From Desulfobacula sp. (GTDB lineage: Bacteria; Desulfobacterota; Desulfobacteria; Desulfobacterales; Desulfobacteraceae): a stretch of DNA of 62,434 bases. Shown in pieces: positions 33,129-40,614 of this stretch. The notes under the pieces are model-generated. The model saw only the letters and a list, made by a program, of their open reading frames with translations, ran no database searches and was not told the DNA's origin. A program made the translations under genes and the position numbers. The stretch spans positions 1-62,434 of the forward strand of contig JAMPXP010000024.1 in the NCBI GenBank assembly GCA_023701135.1. Direction: 5' to 3'. Every line of letters begins with the position of its first letter. The stretch's first letter is position 1.

Positions 33129-33872
33129 ATGGATGAAAGATACGTCCGGCAGATCATCCTTCCCGAAATAGGCCCCCAAGGTCAGGAACGTCTTGCCCGT
33201 GCAGGCGTCCTGATCGCCGGGGTCGGCGGGCTGGGATCCGTTACCGCCCTTTATCTGGCCGCAGCCGGCATCGGCCATATCAAAATAGCGGACCACGACA
33301 GCCTGGAGCCCAGCAATCTGAACCGCCAGATCATCCATTCCGAAGCCTTTTTAGGCCAACCCAAGGTCATATCCGCAGCCATTCGCATGAAGGCCTTAAA
33401 CCCTACAATTCGGGTCACACCGGTTCAGACCCGGATTAGCTCTGCCAATATCGACGCCTTGCTGGACGGGGTGGATATCATCGTGGACGGTTCGGATAAT
33501 TATGAGACCCGGCAGGTGCTGAACCGGGCTTCCCTCAGGCATGGACTCCCCTTTGTATATGCGGGGGTCCGGGGCTTTGACGCCATGGTCTCCAGCTTTG
33601 TGCCGGGCCGAACGGCCTGCTTTGAATGCATTGTCACCGGAGGGGAGGCCCCATCAGGCAGGGGGCCCGGCATTGTCGGGCCTGCCGCAGGAATGGCCGC
33701 CTCCTTCCAGGCCATGGATACCCTTAAACTCATCCTGGGAATCGGGAAACCCCTTGAAAACAGGATGGTCTGCATATACGGCCTTGACATGAGAATTCAC
33801 TGCGTTAATCTTATTTCAAATCCCCAATGCAAAGCATGCGGGAAACTTTATAACCCTGACAAGAGGATTTGA
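33129..33872 (+). CDS. MoeB/ThiF-family adenylyltransferase
   Basis: This E1-like protein of 247 aa adenylates the C-terminal Gly-Gly of a sulfur carrier: ATP loop VLIAGVGGLGSVTALYL, SNLNRQIIHSE, VDGSDNYETR. Zinc Cys pairs are in CFEC and CKAC. It starts two bases after the Mo-subunit gene. A ThiS-like carrier gene follows three bases later, its probable substrate. Together they would supply sulfur for the cofactor of the adjacent hydroxylase. Confidence 0.9.
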   Translation: MDERYVRQIILPEIGPQGQERLARAGVLIAGVGGLGSVTALYLAAAGIGHIKIADHDSLEPSNLNRQIIHSEAFLGQPKVISAAIRMKALNPTIRVTPVQTRISSANIDALLDGVDIIVDGSDNYETRQVLNRASLRHGLPFVYAGVRGFDAMVSSFVPGRTACFECIVTGGEAPSGRGPGIVGPAAGMAASFQAMDTLKLILGIGKPLENRMVCIYGLDMRIHCVNLISNPQCKACGKLYNPDKRI

Positions 33873-33875
33873 ATC

Positions 33876-34076
33876 ATGAGAATTCAGTTGAACGGCATAA
33901 AGGAAATCATCCCAGAAGAAATGACCATAAAAGCGCTTATTGAATGGGCAAAAGAAGGAGACCCTCATCTTATTGTTGAACAAAACGGAAAATACATCTA
34001 TCCTTCTGCCTATGATGGCCAGGCCGTTTTTGAAAATGATACGATTGAATTTATCAATCCCAATCTGGGCGGATAG
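33876..34076 (+). CDS. ThiS/MoaD-family sulfur carrier
   Basis: This 66-residue ubiquitin-like protein ends in Gly-Gly (INPNLGG), the adenylation/thiocarboxylation site. DTIEFINPN is characteristic. It is sandwiched between the MoeB-like and MoeA-like genes. It is only distantly similar to the carrier at 15701-15973, so the window holds two. Confidence 0.85.
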   Translation: MRIQLNGIKEIIPEEMTIKALIEWAKEGDPHLIVEQNGKYIYPSAYDGQAVFENDTIEFINPNLGG

Positions 34077-34104
34077 AGATTAATGAAAAAGGAAGAGCGC
34101 TGAA

Positions 34105-35145
34105 ATGAAATATTATGAAAAAGATCAGGTCAAGGCTGTGCCGGTTCAGGAAGCCGTCGGCAAAATCTTACTCCACGACATCACCCAGATCCTGCCCGAT
34201 CTTTTCAAGGGGCCCCGGTTCAAAAAGGGCCATATCATCACCCAGGCCGATGTAGAAGCCCTCCTGGATTTGGGAAAACAGCATATTTATGTGGCTGGCC
34301 TCAACGGCGAAATCCATGAAAACGAGGCGGCCCTGAGAATTGCAAGGGCCGCCCTTGGAAACGGGATTTCCCTCAGTGACCCCAAGGAAGGCAAGGTGGG
34401 CTTTAAAGCCCTGGAACAGGGCCTGCTGAAAATCAATGTCGATGGTCTTGAACAATTGAATTCGGTGCCGGATGTGATTTTTGCCTCCCTCCATACCGGC
34501 CAGATGGTGACCAAGGGCCAGGAACTGGCCGGCACCCGGGTGATCCCCCTGACCATTGATGAAAACCGGATCATCGAGGCCGAGGACATTTGCGGCCGGT
34601 ATTTTCCCCTCATCGATATCCGGCCCTTTGCAAAAGTGGATGTGGGCCTTATCGTGACGGGGTCCGAGGTTTACCACGGCCGGATCAAAGACGGATTCGG
34701 GCCCGTGGTCCAGAAAAAATTCGAAGCCCTGGGAAGCCGTATCCTGAAAAAAACCATTGTGTCCGATGATCTGACCATGACCGTTGACGCCATACAATCC
34801 ATGCTGGATGAAGGTGCGGGAATGATTGCTCTTACCGGCGGCATGTCCGTGGACCCGGACGATCTGACCCCCGCCGCCATCAGGGCCGCCGGAGGCCAAA
34901 TCGTTTCCTACGGCGCTCCTGTCCTGCCAGGAGCCATGTTCATGCTGGCCTATATCCATGAGATTCCCGTCATCGGCCTTCCCGGCTGTGTCATGTACCA
35001 CCGGGCCTCCATTTTTGATCTGGTGGTGCCCAGGCTCCTGGCCGGGGAAACCGTGACCAAGGCGGATATCATCCGCATGGGCCACGGGGGATTTTGCTCC
35101 AGTTGCGGCGACTGCCGGTTTCCTTGTTGCAGCTTCGGGAAATAA
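34105..35145 (+). CDS. Molybdopterin-binding MoeA/MogA-like protein with Cys-rich tail
   Basis: The 346 aa carry the molybdopterin-binding (MoCF) domain in the C-terminal half: VGLIVTGSEVYHGRIKDGFG, TVSDDL-type loop (IVSDDLTMTV), ALTGGMSVDPDD and VIGLPGCVMYH. The N-terminal half resembles MoeA domain regions. It ends in an unusual tail with five cysteines, GFCSSCGDCRFPCCSFGK, which could bind metal or FeS. It lies within the hydroxylase operon and probably inserts or modifies the molybdenum cofactor. Confidence 0.88.
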   Translation: MKYYEKDQVKAVPVQEAVGKILLHDITQILPDLFKGPRFKKGHIITQADVEALLDLGKQHIYVAGLNGEIHENEAALRIARAALGNGISLSDPKEGKVGFKALEQGLLKINVDGLEQLNSVPDVIFASLHTGQMVTKGQELAGTRVIPLTIDENRIIEAEDICGRYFPLIDIRPFAKVDVGLIVTGSEVYHGRIKDGFGPVVQKKFEALGSRILKKTIVSDDLTMTVDAIQSMLDEGAGMIALTGGMSVDPDDLTPAAIRAAGGQIVSYGAPVLPGAMFMLAYIHEIPVIGLPGCVMYHRASIFDLVVPRLLAGETVTKADIIRMGHGGFCSSCGDCRFPCCSFGK

Positions 35146-35204
35146 CCAAGAATCGACCCTGGAAACGGCCATTGCCACGACCCGGCAATGGCCATACAAA
35201 CCCT

Positions 35205-35819
35205 ATGAAAATACGCCGCTCATTCAGGCCGGAATCAACTCTTCCGCCGAAAAACCTGTTCAAGGAATATGTTCATGAAGATTCCCTGATCTTTCTGCTG
35301 AGGCACGGCCAAATCCAGGGACACGAGGAAAAACGCTTCATCGGCGCCACCGATGTCCCTCTGGATGATACCGGTCTTTCCCAGGCCGGCTACTGGCAAA
35401 AGGCCTTTTCCGGTTTTCCCTTGGATACCATTTATTCCAGCCGCCTTCAGCGCTGCGAAAAGACGGGCCGTCGCATCGCCGGAAACAGGCTGGTCATCCA
35501 TACCCCTGCCCTGAATGAAATCCATATGGGGGAATGGGACGGCAGGTCCTTTGAGGAAATCAAGGCCTACCGTCCGGAAGAATTTATCAAACGGGGGGAA
35601 GACCTCTGCTCCTATCGCCCATTGGGTGGTGAAAGTTTTCAGGACCTCTCGGACCGGGTCCTGCCCTTTTTCAACCCATTGGCCCGAAAAAAAGAAAAAA
35701 CGTTGGTTATCACCCATGCCGGCGTGATCCGGGTGATTCTCTGCCATGTCCTCAAGCTTCCGCTCAAAGACCTGTTTCAGATCAATCCTGCCTATGGCGA
35801 ACTGTTCATCCTGGGATAG
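35205..35819 (+). CDS. Histidine phosphatase (phosphoglycerate mutase/CobC-like)
   Basis: From the ATG at 35205 (204 aa), the RHG motif is LIFLLRHGQI, with second-histidine region VITHAGVIRVI and IHMGEWDGRSFEEI. These are features of alpha-ribazole phosphatase and related small histidine phosphatases. Earlier in-frame starts would run into the MoeA-like gene. It ends the molybdenum operon. The substrate is unclear; a role in cofactor (cobalamin or molybdopterin) metabolism is suggested only by context. Confidence 0.85.
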   Translation: MKIRRSFRPESTLPPKNLFKEYVHEDSLIFLLRHGQIQGHEEKRFIGATDVPLDDTGLSQAGYWQKAFSGFPLDTIYSSRLQRCEKTGRRIAGNRLVIHTPALNEIHMGEWDGRSFEEIKAYRPEEFIKRGEDLCSYRPLGGESFQDLSDRVLPFFNPLARKKEKTLVITHAGVIRVILCHVLKLPLKDLFQINPAYGELFILG

Positions 35820-35843
35820 CGCCCTCTTGACCCGGAATCAAAA

Positions 35844-36180
35844 TCATTTACCCAGTACCGTTCTCAATTTAACGGCCAGATCCTGCATGGAAAAAGGTTT
35901 ATTGATAAATTGCACATTCTTGTCCAGAACGCCGTGATGGGCGATGACATCGGCGGCATAACCCGACATGAACAGGCATTTGAGGCCGGAGTGTAAGGAG
36001 AGAATCTTTTCAGACAGGTCCCGGCCGTTCATTTCAGGCATAATGACATCCGTCATGAGCAAATGAATCTCCGGGAGAGCCTGTTCTTCAACTATGCGGA
36101 GGGCTTCTCCGGGCGTATGGGCCGCCAATAGGGTATACCCCCTGCCGCTCAAGCATTCTCTTGCTGATTTTCGACAGTTG
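35844..36180 (-). pseudogene. Receiver-domain fragment of a hybrid histidine kinase
   Basis: The open frame keeps the receiver domain from RKSARECLSGRGYTLLAA through the phospho-acceptor aspartate (LLMTDVIMPEMNGRDL), the switch region LFMSGYAADVIAHH and the lysine in FINKPFSM. The first acidic residues and the preceding kinase are missing, and homology stops at about 36180 where AT-rich sequence and insertion debris begin. It is the 3' end of a gene cut off by rearrangement. Confidence 0.8.
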
Positions 36181-36260
36181 ATTTTTGAATATTCTTTTAT
36201 TTCAATAAGATATATAGACAAAAATAAGTCTTGGCACTACTCGGATCACTTTGTAAACGA

Positions 36261-36412
36261 TCAATTCAAAGTTTTGATTGTCGGCGGTAGAGCGACATGT
36301 ACTGATTGAAAAACCTTACTGCCCACCCCCTTGCATTCACTCCTGATGGCAAAGCGCTGGCCATTCTCTTCAATCTCGACTTGTTTTATTAATCCGGCAA
36401 TTAAATAGCCGC
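36261..36412 (-). pseudogene. C-terminal protein fragment at the IS630 edge
   Basis: A frame open from the IS630 boundary ends with TGA at 36261-36263. It contains LIAGLIKQVEIEENGQRFAI and ends VFQSVHVALPPTIKTLN. It is reminiscent of the last strands of large serine recombinases, but this is a weak resemblance. It probably belongs to a gene interrupted by the IS. Confidence 0.35.
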
Positions 36413-37450
36413 CTCCAATTTAGCATAAGCAATTTTCGGATGTCTGAAATATTTCATGACCCTGCCGGGTAGTTTTTGAAGTTTTCTGAGGTGCGATATG
36501 GCTTTGCGTTTTAACTGCTCCTTTGTCCTTGCCGGCACACCAGAATGAACACCAACCTTTAAATCACCATTCAGATATTCATCCGGGTTCAACTCCGGTG
36601 AATAGGCAGGCAGATGAAAAACCTCAATCTGTTCTTTATGCTCTTTCAGCCAATCCGTCACCATGTTGCTGTGATGGACTTTCAGATTATCCAGAATTAA
36701 AAACACTTTCTTATCAGAATCTTTGATCAACCGCTCCATGAATTTAATCAACACCTGGGAGTTCATTTTGTCCTCATAGACCATAAATCGAACTTTCCCC
36801 TGGTTTGTGACGGTGGATATCAAGTTCACCCTTTTGCATTTGGGATGAATTCGGATAGCAGGGGTTTCTCCTCGTGGCGAGTAGCTTCGGCCATGATAAC
36901 TGTCGTTGCAAAGGCCGGTTTCATCCCCCCAGTGAATTTGCGCATTTTCTTTTATCGACCGCCTGGCAATGTCAGGATATTCAGTTTCCAGCCAGGCTTT
37001 AACGGCTTTGGGATTTTGCTTGTATGCTTTACGCAAAGGCCTTTGTGGGGTGAATCCCCATCTCTTTAAATATTCTCCCACCGTACGTATAGGCATCTTG
37101 ATTGACCAAAGCTACTTGATCAATTGCTGGACTGCACCACGTGTCCACAGTGCAAAGGGTAATTTCATTTGATCCGGGCATTTATCGTATATTGCCTTTT
37201 GAATTTGCCTTTCCTGCTCCTGTGTCAATGTGCGGTTACTTCCGGTCGGGCGGCCCCGCTTTTTTATCTTCAGGGCTTTTTTGCCTTCATTTTTGTATAA
37301 TTTCCACCATCCAGAGATTGTCGAGGGATGAATCCCTGTAATCTCGCTGATTTCGAACCGCTTATAGCCCTGTTCTCTTAGGCGGATAACCTGATTCCTA
37401 ATTTCTTGTTGAGCATCTGTGCTCGGTTTGCGTGCGTCTGTTTTTTCCAT
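36401..37450 (-). mobile_element. IS630-family transposase interrupted by one amber codon
   Basis: A single frame of 349 codons, from ATG 37450 to TAA 36401, is broken only by TAG at 37112-37114, between GAVQQLIK and LWSIKMPIRTVGEYL. The N-terminal part has the IS630 helix-turn-helix (RFEISEITGIHPSTISGWW). The C-terminal part has the DDE triad region (HWGDETG; VFLILDNLKVHH; AYSPELNPDEYLN). Homologues usually have Gln or similar here, so a CAG-to-TAG change is likely. Clear terminal inverted repeats were not found by eye. Confidence 0.85.
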
Positions 37451-37506
37451 AAATCACTATAGCAAATTACTACTTCTATGTTACGTATTATTTTGCCGTG
37501 TTAATA

Positions 37507-38524
37507 GATTGATGATTGCTTTATGCGCCGTCATCAGCGGAGCGGATTCATGGAGCCAAGTGGAAGAATACGGGCAATCAAAATTTGACTGGTTTAAACA
37601 ATTCCTTGAACTGCCCAACGGCATCCCCTCACATGATACCTTCGGCCGTCTTTTTGCCAGGATTGATCCCAATGAATTCCAAAACTTCTTCATACGCTGG
37701 GTGGACAATCTTGCTTTGTCTTTGAAGGGCAAAACAGTGGCTATTGATGGTAAAACATTGCGTGGTTCTCATGACAGAACAACGCAAAGCCCTCAGTGCA
37801 TATGATTAGTGCCTGGGCTTCGGGAATTCGTATTGTTCTTGGCCAACTGAAAACCCATGATAAATCCAATGAGATCACTGCCATCCCGGAACTGATCAAA
37901 ACCCTTTCTTTACAGGGAGCTATTGTCACCATTGATGCCATGGGATGTCAGAAGAAAATCACCCAGACCATTATCGAAGAAAAGGCTGATTATGTCATCC
38001 AGGTCAAAGGCGACCAGCATAACCTTCATGAGGACATTGCCCTGTATTTCAAAGACCCTGATAAAAATCACACAGACTTTTTTCAAACCATTGATGGTGA
38101 ACATGGCCGTATCGAAACCCGGAATTACACGACAACCAGCGATATTGACTGGTTCCAGGAAAAAAACCTGTTGGCCGGTCTTAAAACAATCTGCAAGGTC
38201 ACCCGCATTCGAGATGTTAATGGTAAGACCTCCACTGAAGACGCCTATTTCATATCCAGCCTTCAAAATAGTGCTTCGATGATAGGCAATGCTATCCGGG
38301 AACACTGGGGTATTGAAAACAGTCTGCACTGGTGCCTGGATATCTCTTTTCGTGAGGATCACTGCCGGGTTCGAAAAGATCACTCTCCTGAAAATTTTGG
38401 AATACTTCGGCATATGGCCATGAATCTGCTCAAGCAAGAGAAATCACTCAAAGGCGGTATCCAGACCAAGCGCCTCAAAGCTGCTTGGGATCACAGCTAC
38501 CTGCTCAAAATCCTGGCTAAATAA
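37507..38524 (+). mobile_element. ISAs1-family transposase remnant, frameshifted and 5'-truncated
   Basis: Homology begins abruptly at about 37507 (MIALCAVISGADSWSQVEEY), runs through IDGKTLRGSHDRT, then shifts by one base at about 37781 into the second frame (NAKPSVHMISAWASGI), and continues to 38524 (GAIVTIDAMGCQKKI; REHWGIENSLHWCLDISFRE). A one-base loss in the AACAACG run explains the shift. The first 60 or so residues are missing, probably where the IS630 copy lies. Confidence 0.85.
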
Positions 38525-38559
38525 TTTCTACATGCGATTGCCCTGTTTTGGGGGTTCTA

Positions 38560-38588
38560 TTGACTTCATATTGGCATCTATTTATAAT
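38560..38588 (+). promoter_or_regulatory. Strong consensus promoter for the lipoprotein operon
   Basis: TTGACT (38560-38565), 17 bp, TATAAT (38583-38588). Transcription would start near 38595 and reach the lipoprotein ATG at 38631. It lies 36 bases beyond the ISAs1 stop, so it could be an IS-end or a native promoter. Confidence 0.6.
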
Positions 38589-38630
38589 TCTTTGGTTTAT
38601 TTTCCGCATATTTTAACATCGGAGGCATTT

Positions 38631-39206
38631 ATGCTAAGACCGTACGCGATCATTATGATGATTGTATCCATTTCAATCCTCTTTTTTTTTACAGGATGCT
38701 TATCCGAGGATGCTATAGACAAAAGCCGGGTTGTTGCCAAAATAAATGATTTTTCGCTCACTCAGGATGAATTTCAAAGAAAGCTTGTTGCCGAAATGGA
38801 ATACACCAATGTCTATAAAACAACACCGGAAGCAAAAAAAGAGTTTTTACAGACTCTCATAAAAAAAGAACTTCTCATACAAGAAGCAAAAAAACTGGGG
38901 CTTGATAAAAAAAAGGAATTTTTATCTGCTTTAGAGCGATATTGGGAATCCACCTTGATAAAACAACTGATGGAGGAAAAAAACAAAGAAATACTTCAAA
39001 TTGCCTCTGTTTCTGAAAACGAGATCCGGGAAAAATATGAGAAATTGAAATCCGAAAATACCAGCATGCCTCCATTTGAGCAGTTCGAAAAAGAGATTGC
39101 CCAGGATATTCTTGAAATTAAAAAAACGGCACTCGTTGATAAATGGATGAAATCGCTGCATGATAAAGCAGATATAAAAATTGATTCCGAGTTCATAAAC
39201 GACTAG
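38631..39206 (+). CDS. Lipoprotein with SurA N-terminal-like domain
   Basis: From the ATG at 38631 (GGAGG at 38621-38625) the protein has 191 aa. It has a lipoprotein signal with lipobox FFTGC (Cys about residue 24). A SurA_N/PrsA-like chaperone domain follows (VVAKINDFSLTQDEFQRKLV; FLQTLIKKELLIQEAKKLGL). No parvulin domain is present, so it is not itself a prolyl isomerase. Its role is probably as a periplasmic chaperone or assembly factor, perhaps for the secretion block downstream. Confidence 0.8.
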   Translation: MLRPYAIIMMIVSISILFFFTGCLSEDAIDKSRVVAKINDFSLTQDEFQRKLVAEMEYTNVYKTTPEAKKEFLQTLIKKELLIQEAKKLGLDKKKEFLSALERYWESTLIKQLMEEKNKEILQIASVSENEIREKYEKLKSENTSMPPFEQFEKEIAQDILEIKKTALVDKWMKSLHDKADIKIDSEFIND

Positions 39207-39220
39207 ATCGGAGGATTAAA

Positions 39221-39784
39221 ATGATACAGCAACGCCGGGATTATAAGAGAAAAAATTATTTTATCAAAAAAGAGTTCCAGTTCAAATTCATTATTAAATT
39301 CTGCTCCATCCTTCTCTGTGGTATTGTTCTGTCCACCGTGCTTGTTTTTCTCTTTTCCCAGGAAACCCTTACATCCTCCTTTGACAATTCAAGGCTGGTC
39401 ATCAGAAATACAGGGGATGCCATAATGCAGACCCTTTTGATCACAAACCTGATCACCCTTGGGGTTATCACCTTATCCGCCATCGGTGTGACGTTGTTTG
39501 TCTCCCATAGAATTGCGGGCCCGATGTTCCGGTTTGAGCAGGATATTAAAAAAATTGCAAGTGGCGATCTACTGGTGAGAATTCATTTAAGGCAAACAGA
39601 TCAGTTTGCAGAAATGGCAAAGGCCTTCAATGAAATGGCGTCAAGTCTTCATGGGAAACTGTCAAAAATGGATCAGGATCTGGATAAACTGTTAATTTCT
39701 GATAGAGGGTCGAAAACGGCTGAAGAATACAAGAATAATATTTTAGAATTAAAGGAAATCCTCCATAAAAATTTTTCCTTATAA
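39221..39784 (+). CDS. Two-helix HAMP-domain membrane protein
   Basis: The 187 aa comprise a basic N-terminus, membrane helix 1 (about 25-45), a short periplasmic loop, helix 2 (about 72-94) and a HAMP domain (HRIAGPMFRFEQDIKKIASG, DLLVRIHLRQTDQFAEMAKA). It ends in a predicted coiled coil with no kinase, cyclase or methyl-acceptor output domain. It may relay signals by binding a partner. It sits 14 bases after the lipoprotein gene and 13 before the HExxH gene. Confidence 0.8.
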   Translation: MIQQRRDYKRKNYFIKKEFQFKFIIKFCSILLCGIVLSTVLVFLFSQETLTSSFDNSRLVIRNTGDAIMQTLLITNLITLGVITLSAIGVTLFVSHRIAGPMFRFEQDIKKIASGDLLVRIHLRQTDQFAEMAKAFNEMASSLHGKLSKMDQDLDKLLISDRGSKTAEEYKNNILELKEILHKNFSL

Positions 39785-39797
39785 TATCAGGCCCTCC

Positions 39798-40373
39798 ATG
39801 GCTATTTCGCGCAACTATTCAGCAATATTGAGCCTTTTGATCATTTGCTGTGCCTTTGATCTTTCAAGGGCGTTGGCAGATTCTGCATTTGAAGAGCAAC
39901 CCTGGATTGAAATCGAAACGGAATACACGATTATCCGGTATAAATCAGATGACGATTTGACACGCTTCCACGAATCCATAAAATATGGACCGGGCAACCT
40001 GAACAGGACATCAACGTTTTCAAGCCTTCCCCCATCCGAGGTCAGGGAAGCGGTCATCCAGAAAACGGATGCTGTTTTTAATCGTGCCCAGGCAATTCTT
40101 GATATGCGAAAAAAAATTGAAAAGCCGTTCATCAATCTCTATCCGGATTCCGGAGCGCTGAAAGGGGCCTTTACTCTAATTTACAGAGCCCCGTGTAATG
40201 TCCGGGCCTGGTACAGATTCAGGAACAACACCATCTATATTAATGTCAAGGACGTCCATGCCGGCATGCTCGCCCATGAGCTTGCCCATGCAATCATTGA
40301 TCATTTTTTTTCTGTTAAGCCACCCTCGGAGACGGCAGAAATCCTTGCCAGATATGTTGACAATCATCTTTAA
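39798..40373 (+). CDS. Exported HExxH protein, probable zinc metallopeptidase
   Basis: The 191 aa include a signal peptide (cleavage near residue 27, ...SRALADSAF). The zinc-binding motif HELAH is in the C-terminal quarter (GMLAHELAHAIIDHFF), followed by conserved ETAEILARYVDNHL with a candidate third-ligand glutamate. The rest (FNRAQAILDMRKKIEKPFIN; YPDSGALKGAF) resembles small peptidase-MA-like proteins. It lies in the HAMP/lipoprotein operon close to an adhesin secretion system; processing of an envelope protein is possible but unproven. Confidence 0.75.
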   Translation: MAISRNYSAILSLLIICCAFDLSRALADSAFEEQPWIEIETEYTIIRYKSDDDLTRFHESIKYGPGNLNRTSTFSSLPPSEVREAVIQKTDAVFNRAQAILDMRKKIEKPFINLYPDSGALKGAFTLIYRAPCNVRAWYRFRNNTIYINVKDVHAGMLAHELAHAIIDHFFSVKPPSETAEILARYVDNHL

Positions 40374-40386
40374 AAAAACGCTGTTA

Positions 40387-40422
40387 AATTGTGAAGAAAA
40401 TCTTCACAATTAGGATTTTTTT
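40387..40422 (+). terminator. Rho-independent terminator
   Basis: An 11-bp perfect stem AATTGTGAAGA/TCTTCACAATT with a 3-base loop is followed by AGGA and seven T. It ends the operon 14 bases after the HExxH stop. Confidence 0.85.
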
Positions 40423-40607
40423 CCGACATTTATTTCGCAATCCTGTTTGGTGTATCCATCTTTGTTTTGGATCGGTTCGCGTGCAAGCAGTAATACCTGC
40501 TTGATATCAGGATGAACAATAGCAGCCTGGAGAATCTGATGATGATACCGAATATCCCTCACCGGCTTTTCCTCAATATGAGAATTACTGACACAAATTT
40601 TTAACAT
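40410..40607 (-). pseudogene. Transposase N-terminal-region fragment
   Basis: The 65-codon frame contains ILQAAIVHPDIKQVLLLARE and PIQNKDGYTKQDCEINVGKK. It resembles the segment (PQDGxxKQDCE) found near the start of some DDE transposases. It stops early and has no catalytic domain, so it is a remnant. The assignment is from memory of the motif. Confidence 0.5.
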
Positions 40608-40614
40608 CTTCTCA

